A model generated the notes under the pieces. The model saw only the letters and a program-made list of their open reading frames with translations, searched no databases and had not been told where the DNA came from. A stretch of 64,000 nucleotides of DNA, from the NCBI RefSeq assembly GCF_014646195.1, contig NZ_BMMZ01000007.1, positions 62,001 through 126,000 on the forward strand, read 5' to 3'. This document shows positions 30,359-38,966 of this stretch, one piece after another (the stretch's first letter is position 1; each line of letters starts with the position of its first letter). Source of the DNA: Microlunatus endophyticus. GTDB lineage: Bacteria > Actinomycetota > Actinomycetes > Propionibacteriales > Propionibacteriaceae. Both the position numbers and the translations under genes were made by a program.

Positions 30359-31573
30359 TCATGCTGTCCTCAGGGTGTCGAAGTCGTACGACGGCAGGTC
30401 GATCGCGTCAGCCTTGGAGAACTGGCCGGCGATCAGCTTGTTCCACGGCCAATGGGTCATCGCGGTCATCGAGATCGCCCGCAATCTGATCATCAGCAGA
30501 GTGTTCGGCGCATAGCCGGCGGCACCGCCGCCCGGCACGCGTTGGGCCTGGGTGACGTAACCCAGCATGATCCGCCGATAGTTGTCCAGTGCCGCTCGAT
30601 GATCATCGGCGCCGGCGTACTCACCGGCCAGGACGTACGCCCCCACCAGCGCGAGGCTGGTGCCCAGACCGGTCAGCGATGTGGGGGAGTAGCCGGCGTC
30701 GCCGAGCAGCACGACGCGGCCGCGGTGCCAACTGGACAGCCTCACCTGGTCGACCGAGTCGAAGAAGAAGTCGTCGGCCCGACGCATCCCGGCGAGGATC
30801 TGCGGCACCTGCCAGCCGACGCCGGCGAATCGCTGGGCCAGCAACTCCTGCTGCGCGGCGACATCGCGACGGTCGTAGGTGATCGGCCCGGAACGGAAGC
30901 TCAACCCGGCCTTGATCTCACCCGGCAGCCGTCCCGGTCGTACGCCGGCGACCAGGCCGCCGGGCGCGTTGAACATCTGGAACCAGCCGCCGGTGTCGAT
31001 CGGGCTGTCGGTGAGCGTGAACCAGGAGTTGTAGCAGTTCAGTGGATGCAGCGCGTTCGGCTCGTCGGCGAAGGCCAACCGGCGGACGATCGAGTGCGAG
31101 CCGTCCGCCCCGATCAGCAGCCGGCAACGGCGCGGCTCCGATTTCTCGAGGGTGATCGCGACGCCGTCGGCGTCCTGCTCGATGCCGGTGATGGTGTCGT
31201 CGAAGACGTACTCAACGTCCGGAATCGTTGCCCGGTACAGCAATTCGGCCAGGTCGCCGCGCAGGATCTCGATCTCGGACACGACGCCGTTGCCACCGAA
31301 GGCGTCCACGCCGATCCGCCCGAGGGACTTCCCGGTCGGGCCGAGCATCTCGAATCCCTCCTGCTGCACCGCGATCTCCCGCGCCGCCTCCAGCAGCCCC
31401 ATCCGTCCGACGGCCGTACGGCCCGCGCCCCGCAGGTCGACCGCCTGACCGCCGCGGCGCGGCTCGGGAGCCCGCTCGACGACCGTCACCGAGAGTCCCG
31501 CGCGGCTCAGCCAGTAGGCGGCTGCCGTCCCGGCGATCCCGGCGCCGCTGATCACGACATCTGTGGTGTCCAT
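30359..31573 (-). CDS. FAD-dependent aromatic-type monooxygenase (PHBH fold)
   Basis: 404 residues. N-terminal dinucleotide motif VVISGAGIAGTAAAYWL (GxGxxG), then VVERAPEPRRGGQAVDL. The second FAD motif is RVVLLGDAGYSPTSLTGLGT (GD motif) and LLIGADGSHSIVRR is the DG motif, as in PHBH-type and TetX-like hydroxylases. It hydroxylates an aromatic or antibiotic-like substrate with NAD(P)H and oxygen. It is divergent from a TetR gene across a duplicated operator and is probably induced by its substrate. ATG 31573 is used; the frame continues open upstream but has no conserved sequence. Confidence 0.9.
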   Translation of the reverse strand: MDTTDVVISGAGIAGTAAAYWLSRAGLSVTVVERAPEPRRGGQAVDLRGAGRTAVGRMGLLEAAREIAVQQEGFEMLGPTGKSLGRIGVDAFGGNGVVSEIEILRGDLAELLYRATIPDVEYVFDDTITGIEQDADGVAITLEKSEPRRCRLLIGADGSHSIVRRLAFADEPNALHPLNCYNSWFTLTDSPIDTGGWFQMFNAPGGLVAGVRPGRLPGEIKAGLSFRSGPITYDRRDVAAQQELLAQRFAGVGWQVPQILAGMRRADDFFFDSVDQVRLSSWHRGRVVLLGDAGYSPTSLTGLGTSLALVGAYVLAGEYAGADDHRAALDNYRRIMLGYVTQAQRVPGGGAAGYAPNTLLMIRLRAISMTAMTHWPWNKLIAGQFSKADAIDLPSYDFDTLRTA

Positions 31574-31598
31574 GTCCGTCCCATCTCTGTGTGCGGTA

Positions 31599-31651
31599 TA
31601 TACAGCGTGCAATGTAAACAGAGTATGGCATATACAGAGTGCGGTGTACAC
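31599..31651. promoter_or_regulatory. Duplicated operator between the monooxygenase and tetR genes
   Basis: Two 21-base direct copies, 31599-31619 and 31631-31651, agree at 17 positions; both read TATACAG-GTGC--TGTA-AC. Each contains TACA and TGTA as inverted half-sites eight bases apart. The copies are 32 bases apart, about three helical turns, so two TetR dimers could bind the same face. Confidence 0.65.
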
Positions 31652-31714
31652 GGTTTGGTAGCGTTGCCCCGTACGGGATCGACTGGTGCGGGATCGAGTG
31701 GTGCGGGAGCGAGG

Positions 31715-32713
31715 ATGACCGAGGCGTTCGAAGGTGGCCTGCCGCGTGCGGTGGCGATCAGCTGGGGCATGGTCGCCGATCCGCAGCGTGGTCCGAAGCG
31801 CGAGCTGAGCCATGAGCGGATCGTCGAAGCGGCGATCCAGCTGGCCGACGCCGAGGGGCTCGGTGCGGTCACCATGAGCAAGGTCGCGTCCGCGCTCGGC
31901 TTTACCACCATGGCGCTCTACCGCTACGTGACCAGCAAGGACGATCTGCTCGACCTGATGGCCGATGCGGCCGCCGGCGAGGTCGTCGCCGGCACCGATC
32001 AGAGTCTGACCGACACTCGCAAGGACAATCGCAAGGCAGCGCCGGTCGACCAGGACTGGCGGACCCAGTTGCGGCGCTTCGCCGCCCAACTGCGGGGTGT
32101 CTATCGTGATCATCCGTGGCTGAGTGATCTTCCGGTATCGGCGGCCCTGCTGCTCACCCCCAACAATCTCGCGCTGGCCGATCTGGCCATGCGCTGCATG
32201 CGAAACCTGGTGATCGCCGACGCGGACAAGCTCCAACTGCTGGTGCTGATCACCAACCACGTCAGGGAATACAGCCGGGTCGAACGGGACTTCGCGTCCG
32301 GCGGCATGCCGGACCCCTCCGACGGGCTGGGTGAGCTGGTCCAGGAGTTGGTCACCGACGACCGGTTTCCTGATCTTGCCCCGTTCGTACGCTCCGGCAG
32401 CTACTTGGCCGCCTCTGCGGCCATCGATTCGGACAGACATGATCCGGACGGGGACTTCAGCTTCGGCCTGGAGATCATCCTGGACGGGATCGCAACCCAC
32501 GCCGAGGATCCCGGCCGGGAGGTCGTACGCCCCGCTCCCGGCTGGCGTGACGATGATCAGGCCACCGAGGCACTGCGACTCGATCATGTCCGCAAGGACC
32601 CGAAGGTGCGTGACGCCAACGCCAAGCGGCGCGAGGCCGAGGCCAAGCTTCGCGACGCCCGACGGCATGAGCGCGAGATGATCAGGAACGCCCTCGAGCG
32701 CGGCCCGAAGTAG
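31715..32713 (+). CDS. TetR/AcrR regulator with TetR_C_1-like domain
   Basis: 332 residues, long for the family. The DNA-binding domain (ELSHERIVEAAIQLADAEGL, TMSKVASALGFTTMALYRYV) is about 45 residues in. The C-terminal domain resembles TetR_C_1. The last 40 residues are highly charged (KDPKVRDANAKRREAEAKLR) and probably form a coiled coil. The start ATG 31715 has GAGCGAGG upstream. Divergent from the flavin monooxygenase; likely represses it. Confidence 0.88.
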   Translation: MTEAFEGGLPRAVAISWGMVADPQRGPKRELSHERIVEAAIQLADAEGLGAVTMSKVASALGFTTMALYRYVTSKDDLLDLMADAAAGEVVAGTDQSLTDTRKDNRKAAPVDQDWRTQLRRFAAQLRGVYRDHPWLSDLPVSAALLLTPNNLALADLAMRCMRNLVIADADKLQLLVLITNHVREYSRVERDFASGGMPDPSDGLGELVQELVTDDRFPDLAPFVRSGSYLAASAAIDSDRHDPDGDFSFGLEIILDGIATHAEDPGREVVRPAPGWRDDDQATEALRLDHVRKDPKVRDANAKRREAEAKLRDARRHEREMIRNALERGPK

Positions 32714-32715
32714 CG

Positions 32716-33846
32716 TCACGATCGAAGGGCATTCAACCCGACCTGCAGGAAGCCGTTGAGCGCCCGGTCGATCGGGTGCGGCGCGGGTCGTCCGTCGGCA
32801 TCCAGACTGTTCCACCGCTGCCGGTTGATCGCCAATGCCAGCTGCCGCGTCCCGTCCGCACTGGACAGGGCGATCGTGCCGCCTCCCCAGACCGTGCCGT
32901 CGTGGCCCCACAGCGTGCCGACACCCGGAATCTCCTTGCGGAGCAGGCCGAGACCATAGTCGATCAAGGTCTGCTCGAAGGAAACGACCGCATTCGTACG
33001 CTGCATCTGGGCGAGGGGCGCTGGGCTGATGACCTGCCCGGTGATCAGCTGGGCGAAGAATTCGTTGAGGTCCGATACCGTCGACACCAGTGAGGCGGCC
33101 ACACCGACCCAGCTCATGTCGAAGACGCTGAAGTCCTCCGGCGGATCGAACATCCCGAACCAGGACTCGTAGAGACCGGTGTGCCGGGTGATCAGTTCCG
33201 GCCGCGTCGGAAAGAAGGTGTGCTGCAGGCCGGCCGGCTCGATGACGTCGCGGGTGATCACCGTTTCTGCCGGCAGTCCGGTGATCCGCTGCAGCAGTTG
33301 ACCGAGCAGTAGGTAGTTGGTGTTGGAGTAGACGCCGGGTGTGTCGCCCGGCCGACCGGTCGGCGGCGCCTCGACTCCGAGCTTGATCAACTCCAACGGA
33401 TCCCAGCGGCGGAAGCGGGTCTCGACCAGGCTGTCCGGCGTGGTCTGGGCGAGCCGGGGAAAGGCACGCAGCGACGGGTAGGCGTAGGGCAGGTATTCCG
33501 GCAGGCCGCTGGTGTGGTTGATCAACATCCGTACGGTGATCCGGTCGCCGCGTTCGCCGGGGACGAGATCCGGCAGGTAGCGGCCGACAGGCGCATCGAG
33601 CTCGAGCTCGCCCTGCTCCACCTGGCGGAGCACTGCGACGGCGGTGAAACTCTTCGTCACGCTGCCGACCCGATGCTGCAGGTCGGGGGTCGCCGGCGTG
33701 CCGGTCTCGAGATCGCGGACGCCGGCCGCACCGCTCCAGATCCCTTCCGGCGTACGGATCTCGGCGATGGCGCCCGGCACACCGCTGTGGTGCAGTGCGT
33801 CCAGGGCGGCGGCGAGCGCGGGCGATTCCAGGGTTGTTGTCGTCAT
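32716..33846 (-). CDS. Serine hydrolase of the beta-lactamase/D-Ala-D-Ala carboxypeptidase family
   Basis: 376 residues with the class C beta-lactamase-like motifs SVTK in HRVGSVTKSFTAVAVL, YSN in GVYSNTNYLLLG and HDGTVWGGG near the C-terminus. No signal peptide is visible, so a cytoplasmic esterase or peptidase role is as likely as cell-wall work. It overlaps the preceding membrane protein gene (ATGA at 33843-33846) and has GAAAGGAA upstream of its ATG. The pair is divergent from a TetR gene. Confidence 0.88.
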   Translation of the reverse strand: MTTTTLESPALAAALDALHHSGVPGAIAEIRTPEGIWSGAAGVRDLETGTPATPDLQHRVGSVTKSFTAVAVLRQVEQGELELDAPVGRYLPDLVPGERGDRITVRMLINHTSGLPEYLPYAYPSLRAFPRLAQTTPDSLVETRFRRWDPLELIKLGVEAPPTGRPGDTPGVYSNTNYLLLGQLLQRITGLPAETVITRDVIEPAGLQHTFFPTRPELITRHTGLYESWFGMFDPPEDFSVFDMSWVGVAASLVSTVSDLNEFFAQLITGQVISPAPLAQMQRTNAVVSFEQTLIDYGLGLLRKEIPGVGTLWGHDGTVWGGGTIALSSADGTRQLALAINRQRWNSLDADGRPAPHPIDRALNGFLQVGLNALRS

Positions 33847-34310
33847 GATCGAATTCCTTTCGTGGTGTTAGGACGGCGCCAGAGCAGGATCACCACGGCC
33901 AGGCCGGCAAGGCTGGGCACCAGCCCGACCCAGCCGATCAGCGCCGGCAGGCCGGTGTCGCCGGAGGTGTCGCGGATCAGCAGGTTGAACAGGCCGATGC
34001 CGATGCCGGTCAGGACCAGCGCGGGCGTCAGCCACCGGGCGAGTCGCCGGCGGCGTACGACTGCCCAGATCGTGGCCAGCCAGGTGAGGATGCCCAGCCC
34101 GCCGAGGATCGACAGGTAGACCAGGTAGGTCGTCGCTGCCGTCGTGATCCGCGCCGACGGATAGTCGGGGTAGCCGTCCCGGATGTGGCTGGCTAGGACA
34201 TTCGTCGTCGCGTGGTCGAGGTAGAGCAGTCCGATCGCGGCGATGGTCAGGGCCAGCCCCGCGTACGCCGCCGCGAGCGTCCCGCGCTCCGGTCTCCTGA
34301 TGAGGTTCAT
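33843..34310 (-). CDS. Small four-helix membrane protein of unknown function
   Basis: 155 residues with four hydrophobic segments (AAAYAGLALTIAAIGLLYL; YLVYLSILGGLGILTWLATI; two more near the C-terminus). I do not recognise the family with confidence; DUF6463-like proteins are a possibility. ATG 34310 has AAGGAG seven bases upstream and is preferred to an in-frame ATG at 34337. It is first in an operon with the serine hydrolase and sits behind the palindromes at 34326-34364. Confidence 0.75.
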   Translation of the reverse strand: MNLIRRPERGTLAAAYAGLALTIAAIGLLYLDHATTNVLASHIRDGYPDYPSARITTAATTYLVYLSILGGLGILTWLATIWAVVRRRRLARWLTPALVLTGIGIGLFNLLIRDTSGDTGLPALIGWVGLVPSLAGLAVVILLWRRPNTTKGIRS

Positions 34311-34325
34311 CCCGGCTCCTTGTTT

Positions 34326-34364
34326 TACGCCGTACATTTGACGATCACGCTAATATACGTCGTA
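34326..34364. promoter_or_regulatory. Two TACGnCGTA palindromes upstream of tetR
   Basis: TACGCCGTA (34326-34334) and TACGTCGTA (34356-34364) are each an inverted repeat TACG/CGTA around one base and are 30 bases apart. They lie between the divergent membrane protein and tetR genes, with an AT-rich stretch (GCTAATATACG) between them that could be a -10 element. Confidence 0.6.
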
Positions 34365-34399
34365 GAACAGAAGCAATCAGGTTATTCCCCGGGAGGACC

Positions 34400-35125
34400 A
34401 TGAGCCCGTCACGCAGGCCATCGCGAGGGAGGGGCCAGCATGCCGGTCTGGACGCGCCGACCATCCTGCGGACGGCGATCGACCTGGCGGACCGGGACGG
34501 GCTGGCAGCACTGTCGATGCGTCGGCTCGGCGCGGAGCTCGACGTCGAGGCGATGGCGATCTACCACCACTTCCCGAGCAAGGACGCCTTGCTGGACGCG
34601 ATCGTCGGCGAACTCGTCGCGCAGGCGGCAGTGTCAGGGCAGCCGACCGGTGACTGGCAGTCGCAGCTGCGCTGCTACGCCCTGTCGTTCTTCGAGCGGC
34701 TGACCGAGCACCCGAATCTGCTGCCTCTGGTGCTGACCCGGCCGGCCATGACCGGCGGCAGCCTGCAGGTCATGGAGTCACTCGTCGGTGTGCTCTGCGA
34801 CGCCGGTTTCGCGCCCGAACGTTCGCTCGACATCGTCTATGCCCTGGCCAGGCTGGTGCTCATCCATGCAGCCCTGGACACCGGCACCGACCAGTCGCTG
34901 GCCGCCGGAGATCCCGCGGGTCAGCTGGCCGGAGTGTCGCCGGACGAGTTCCCGGTGCTGGCCGAGGCAGCGCACGCCAGCCTGGGGCGACCCGCGACGT
35001 ACCGGCTGGAATTCGCCGTGGATGCGCTGATCATCGGTTTCGCTCAAGGCCTGCGGTCGCCTCGGAAACGGCCGGGCCGAGCAGCGCCGCCAGCCGGAAC
35101 ATCTGCTGCATCACCTCGGGCTTGA
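34400..35125 (+). CDS. TetR family transcriptional regulator
   Basis: 241 residues. The helix-turn-helix is TILRTAIDLADRDGLAAL, SMRRLGAELDVEAMAIYHHF, PSKDALLDAIVGEL. The C-terminal effector domain includes FAVDALIIGFAQGL. ATG 34400 has GGGAGG upstream. The last 30 codons run over the 3' end of the frameshifted minus-strand gene and are low-complexity (RPGRAAPPAGTSAASPRA), so the natural stop may have been lost or moved. Probably controls the divergent membrane protein - serine hydrolase operon. Confidence 0.88.
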   Translation: MSPSRRPSRGRGQHAGLDAPTILRTAIDLADRDGLAALSMRRLGAELDVEAMAIYHHFPSKDALLDAIVGELVAQAAVSGQPTGDWQSQLRCYALSFFERLTEHPNLLPLVLTRPAMTGGSLQVMESLVGVLCDAGFAPERSLDIVYALARLVLIHAALDTGTDQSLAAGDPAGQLAGVSPDEFPVLAEAAHASLGRPATYRLEFAVDALIIGFAQGLRSPRKRPGRAAPPAGTSAASPRA

Positions 35126-35698
35126 TCAGGTCGTCGAGGTCGTGGGACAGCGTGCGATAGACATACAACCGGTGATTGCCGCTCGCTGCGCGCCTTCCGT
35201 CGGGCCCACCAGCCCTTCTTCGCCTCCTGCTCGGCGGCCGCCCGCACCTCCGGTGGAAGTGATTGTCGCTGCTCGGGCGACAGCTTGCCTGTCGCGACGG
35301 TCTGCACCGCCCACCGCGTCATCGCGTCTTTGTCCATCTCGGCGGCCAGGCCGGCGCCCTCGATCCTGACGTAGAAGTGCCGCTCCAGATCGTCGGTGGC
35401 CTTCTCGTCCGGCGAAAGCCGAGGTTCGAGTCGGAAGGAGACGGCGCGCGGGCCGATGAGGATCTCGGTGAATTTGAGCTGTTCGCCCTGGCGACCGGCG
35501 CTCGGTCCGTAGAGCGACGACGACCCGGTAGCGCCGCAGCCACGGATGCGGCCCGCCGAGCACCGACAAATCATCCGACGAGGCAGCCTGATCGGGATGG
35601 TCCGCCTTGTACATCGCCAGCGTCTCGTCGCCCGGCTGCTCGGTCAGCGGCTGGTAGTTGAGCTGCAGCAGCCGGCTCTGGTCGTTCAGCTGTTCCAC
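35031..35698 (-). pseudogene. Frameshifted gene of unknown function (two apparent frameshifts)
   Basis: Three successive reading frames together give one plausible protein of about 220 residues. Part one runs from GTG 35698 (EQLNDQSRLLQLNYQPL) to RYRVVV near 35505. Part two, in another frame, covers QLKFTEILIGPRAVSF to WWARRKARSERQ near 35180. Part three, in a third frame, covers NHRLYVYRTLSHDLDDLI to a TGA at 35031-35033. The first shift lies in a GTCGTCGTCG run, a slippage-prone spot. The parts have ordinary codon use and a ribosome binding site (GGGAG) precedes the start. Either a recent pseudogene or sequencing errors. I cannot name the family. Confidence 0.65.
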
Positions 35699-35715
35699 GA
35701 AGACACTCCCTACGG

Positions 35716-36342
35716 TCAGGATCGCAACCAGGTCAGCAGATCCGGCACCCGGACGTCGACGTGATCATGATCGTAGGGATCGTCCGGGTTCACCAGCACG
35801 GTTGCCATGCCGAGATCCTTGGGCACTCTCAGGTTGACCGCAGAGTCGTCGACGAAGATGCCGCTCGCCGGCTCGATGCCGAAAGCGTCGAAACATCGCT
35901 CGTACGCCTCCAGCCACGGCTTGGGCAGGTAATCGCCGCTGTCGATGCCCCAGACACCGGAGAAGAGATCATCCAGCCCGAGCCGGCCGAGCACCCGTCG
36001 GCCGTAACCGGCCGAGCCGTTGGTGAAGACGTACCGCGGGCCGTCCAGCCTCGCCAACGCATCTCGCAGCGGAGGGTTCGGTCGCAGTGCGGAGAGGTCC
36101 AGATCGTCTTCCCAGGAAAGGAAATCGACCGGATCGATCTCCTTGGTGATCATCAGTCCGCGCAGTGTCGTGCCGTGCTCGGCGACGAGTCTGCGGCGTA
36201 CGATCTCCGCCTCGTCCGGCGGCAGGTCGTACACCTTCTGCACGTAACCGAGCATATGCAGCCGCTGCTGCGAGGTCAGCCCGACGGTGGGCGGATAGAG
36301 GGTGTCGTCAAGATCGAAGACCCAGTGCGACACCCGCCGCAT
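35716..36342 (-). CDS. HAD-family hydrolase, pyrimidine 5'-nucleotidase-like
   Basis: 208 residues. Motif I is HWVFDLDDTLYP (DxDxT), motif II is YVFTNGSAGYG, motif III Lys in YLPKPWLEAYERC and motif IV IFVDDSAVNL. The small helical cap and the LYPP sequence match the SDT1/PHM8-like pyrimidine 5'-nucleotidase group, which dephosphorylates nucleoside monophosphates. It follows the AGPS-like gene by 15 bases on the same strand, so it may be co-transcribed, although a link to lipid metabolism is not evident. Confidence 0.88.
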   Translation of the reverse strand: MRRVSHWVFDLDDTLYPPTVGLTSQQRLHMLGYVQKVYDLPPDEAEIVRRRLVAEHGTTLRGLMITKEIDPVDFLSWEDDLDLSALRPNPPLRDALARLDGPRYVFTNGSAGYGRRVLGRLGLDDLFSGVWGIDSGDYLPKPWLEAYERCFDAFGIEPASGIFVDDSAVNLRVPKDLGMATVLVNPDDPYDHDHVDVRVPDLLTWLRS

Positions 36343-36357
36343 CGTGCTCGCCCGGCC

Positions 36358-38079
36358 TCAGCTGGTGATCTTGCCCGGGTTGAAGTTGCTGCCCGGATCG
36401 ACAGCGGCAAAGAGGCCCTTCATGATCTTCTCTCCGGCCGGTGAGATGTCCTGTGACAGCCACGGCGAGTGCTCGGTGCCCACCGCGTGGTGGTGGGAGA
36501 GCGTTGCCCCGTTGTCGATGAAGGACTGCTGGATCGCCTTCTTCACCACCTCGTAGAGCGGCAGCGGATCACGATCGCCGTAGACGAAGGCGAAGGTGAA
36601 GTAGAGACAGGCACCGGAGTGGTAGGAGTGCGACAGGTGGCACATCACCCAGCCCGGATCGATCCCGAGCTCCTTGTAGGCCTGCTTGGCCGCGTCGATC
36701 GTGTTGTAGTAGACGTCCTTCAGCCGGCTCCACGGGGCTGCGGTCTCGGATACGTCGGCGGCGCCGCCCCAGTCCAGCAGGAAGTCCCGGATGTAGGGGG
36801 TGTCGAATTTCTTCTGGTCGTAGAGCACGCCCGGGCCCTTGCCGACCCCCATGCCGCCGTGCTTCTTGACGATCTCCTTGACCGCGGCCTGCTGCCGGGC
36901 GACGTGAGCCTTGGTGCCCTCGAATCCGACGAAGGACAGACACATCTTGTCCAGGTCCCAGCCGCGACGCTGCAGCACCTTGAAGAGCACCGTCTGGCCG
37001 ACGGAGGTCTTCTTGGCCGTGGCCAGGGTGAAGCCGGTCTCGCCGGCGTCGGAGACCCGAGTGATCGACGGTCGCGAGTCGAGCAGCGAGATGTCGTGCA
37101 TCGCCTCCAGCCCGGCGTCGAAGGTCGGGTAGAAGTAGGCCAGGATGACCCGTTCCTCGGGCAGCCGGTGGACCTGCGCGGACACCGCGGTGATCACGCC
37201 CAGCCGACCCTCGCTGCCCAGGATCATCTCCCGGACGCTCGGTCCGGTCGAGGTGCTCGGCAGCGGACGCAGCACCAGCGGCCCGGACGGCGTCGCGACC
37301 CGGACGCCGCGGGTGATGTCGGAGATGTCGCCGAATTTGTCGGACTGCATGCCCGACGACCGGGTCGCCACCCAGCCGCCGATGGTCGAGTGGTTGAAGC
37401 TGTCCGGAAAGTGCCCGACGGTCCAGCCGCGCTTGTTGAGCTGCTCCTCCAGGTCCGGGCCCTGGGCGCCGGCCTGGATCCGGGCCAGCCCGGAATCCTC
37501 GTCGACGTCGAGCACCTTGTTGAGCCGGCCCATGTCCAGGGAGATCACGGTCCGGGTCTCGCCGGCCGGCGGCTGCAGGCTGCCGGAGATGTTGCTGCCG
37601 CCGCCGAAGGGGATCAGCACCGCATCGGCTGCAACCGCCAGGTCGACGATGCGCTGCACCTCGTCCTCGTCACCCGGGTAGGCGACGACGTCGGGGACCC
37701 GGGGGAGATCGCCGGAACGGATCCGGAGCAGATCGCGGATCGACTTACCGTAGGTATGGACCACCCGCGGCTCGTCGTCGCTGATCACATTCTCGCTGCC
37801 GACCACACCCCTGAGCTCGGTCAGCAGGTCGTCGGAGATCTTCGGCGCCGGGACGGTCAAGGTGCTGAAGTCGACCGATGCGGGCGGCGCCTCGCCGCTG
37901 AGGTCGAGGCCGACGGCCTGTTTCACGAACGGCGCGAATTTCGGCTTGTCGTCGAAGTGGAAGGCCACACCCTCGACACCCCAGCCCCACCATTTCATGT
38001 GCTTGACGCCCGACGCCGGGTTGTGCGTGGCGGTCGGCCGATCGGTGTCGGGCCTGTCAGTGCTGGGCGGAGTGGTCAT
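36358..38079 (-). CDS. Alkyldihydroxyacetonephosphate synthase-like FAD enzyme (AGPS family)
   Basis: 573 residues. After a Pro/Thr-rich start the sequence MKWWGWGVEGVAFHF is typical of AGPS proteins. The FAD-binding PCMH domain contains VLIPFGGGSNISGSL and HSTIGGWVATRSSGMQSDKFG. Near the C-terminus LSHHHAVGTEHSPW carries the HHH motif (about 529-531) that is catalytic in AGPS, plus YFTFAF earlier. AGPS swaps the acyl chain of acyl-DHAP for a fatty alcohol, the step that creates the ether bond of ether lipids. Located downstream of a PlsC-like acyltransferase and an SDR on the same strand, both of which fit the same pathway. Confidence 0.88.
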   Translation of the reverse strand: MTTPPSTDRPDTDRPTATHNPASGVKHMKWWGWGVEGVAFHFDDKPKFAPFVKQAVGLDLSGEAPPASVDFSTLTVPAPKISDDLLTELRGVVGSENVISDDEPRVVHTYGKSIRDLLRIRSGDLPRVPDVVAYPGDEDEVQRIVDLAVAADAVLIPFGGGSNISGSLQPPAGETRTVISLDMGRLNKVLDVDEDSGLARIQAGAQGPDLEEQLNKRGWTVGHFPDSFNHSTIGGWVATRSSGMQSDKFGDISDITRGVRVATPSGPLVLRPLPSTSTGPSVREMILGSEGRLGVITAVSAQVHRLPEERVILAYFYPTFDAGLEAMHDISLLDSRPSITRVSDAGETGFTLATAKKTSVGQTVLFKVLQRRGWDLDKMCLSFVGFEGTKAHVARQQAAVKEIVKKHGGMGVGKGPGVLYDQKKFDTPYIRDFLLDWGGAADVSETAAPWSRLKDVYYNTIDAAKQAYKELGIDPGWVMCHLSHSYHSGACLYFTFAFVYGDRDPLPLYEVVKKAIQQSFIDNGATLSHHHAVGTEHSPWLSQDISPAGEKIMKGLFAAVDPGSNFNPGKITS

Positions 38080-38158
38080 GCATCCTTCTTCCCCGGGAAT
38101 GATCCGTGCAACGGCGCGACGGTATCAATGCCTGCGGCAGTCATCCGAACGAAGCTGC

Positions 38159-38857
38159 TCAGTTGATCCTGCCACGCGAGCGGTCGTCGCGCTCGCGGCG
38201 TTCGAGAGCTTCGTCGGCCAGCGCCTGCACCTCTTTGGCCAGCCGGCCGGAGAAGGCAACGGCATCCTCGTCCTCGGCCGCCGACATCGGTCGGCCGATG
38301 TTGACCGTCACCGGCGGGCGACCCTTTCTGACCCAGTTCGCGCCCTTCGGCATCGCGTCGTAGGCGCCGACCAGGGCGACCGGCAGGCAGGGGACGCCCC
38401 TGCTGATCGACAGCGCGGCCGCGCCGGGCTTGAACTGGCCCATCGACCCGCTCATCGACCGGCCGCCCTCGGGGAAGATCAGCAGCGGGATGCCGGATTC
38501 GAGCAACTCCCGGGCGACACTCTTCTGACCCCGGAGGCCGGTGCGATCGACCGGGAAGGCGTTGAAGAAGAGCTGGGTGAGCGCCCGCCGCCAGCGGACG
38601 TCGAAGAAGTAGTCGGCCGCCGCGTTGGAGGCCAGGTAGCGGGTGTGCTTGCGGGGCAGCCCGCTCATGATGAGTGGTGCGTCGAGGTGGCTGGAGTGGT
38701 TGGCGACGACGATGTAGGGCGGCCGCACGTCATCCAGATTCTCCCGGCCGTAGACCCGCGCCGAGGTCAGCGACCAGACGACCGGTTTCAGCAGCCCGCG
38801 CTGGGCGATGAAGCGCAGCCCCGCATGCCCCCGTGAGGTGTAACGGCTACCGCTCAT
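38159..38857 (-). CDS. PlsC-like phospholipid acyltransferase
   Basis: 232 residues with the LPLAT motifs NHSSHLDAP (HxxxxD, about residues 54-59), FNAFPVDR and FPEGGRSMSG (EGxxS block). Members esterify glycerol phosphate, lysophosphatidate or dihydroxyacetone phosphate. In this context a DHAP acyltransferase supplying the AGPS-like enzyme is attractive but unproven. ATG 38857 lies six bases after a TATGGT -10 element with no ribosome binding site. The gap to the AGPS-like gene is 79 bases. Confidence 0.9.
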   Translation of the reverse strand: MSGSRYTSRGHAGLRFIAQRGLLKPVVWSLTSARVYGRENLDDVRPPYIVVANHSSHLDAPLIMSGLPRKHTRYLASNAAADYFFDVRWRRALTQLFFNAFPVDRTGLRGQKSVARELLESGIPLLIFPEGGRSMSGSMGQFKPGAAALSISRGVPCLPVALVGAYDAMPKGANWVRKGRPPVTVNIGRPMSAAEDEDAVAFSGRLAKEVQALADEALERRERDDRSRGRIN

Positions 38858-38863
38858 CTGCTC

Positions 38864-38869
38864 ACCATA
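38864..38869 (-). promoter_or_regulatory. -10 element of the leaderless acyltransferase gene
   Basis: TATGGT followed by six bases and ATG 38857. Confidence 0.45.
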
Positions 38870-38966
38870 GCGTTGCGGCCCTCGTGAACGAGTATTTCTG
38901 CGGGCCAGATCCGTGCCAAGGACCCCAGGAGCCGTTTCGGGCGATCTGGCCCGCTGGAATCCACGA

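Noticed and set aside
31574..32911. Upstream in-frame extension of the flavin monooxygenase to 850 codons
   Set aside because: It would cross the duplicated operator and the divergent tetR gene; the FAD motif begins directly after ATG 31573.
35044..35574. Two overlapping independent minus-strand genes
   Set aside because: Each frame is protein-like only in the part where the other is not, which indicates one frameshifted gene.
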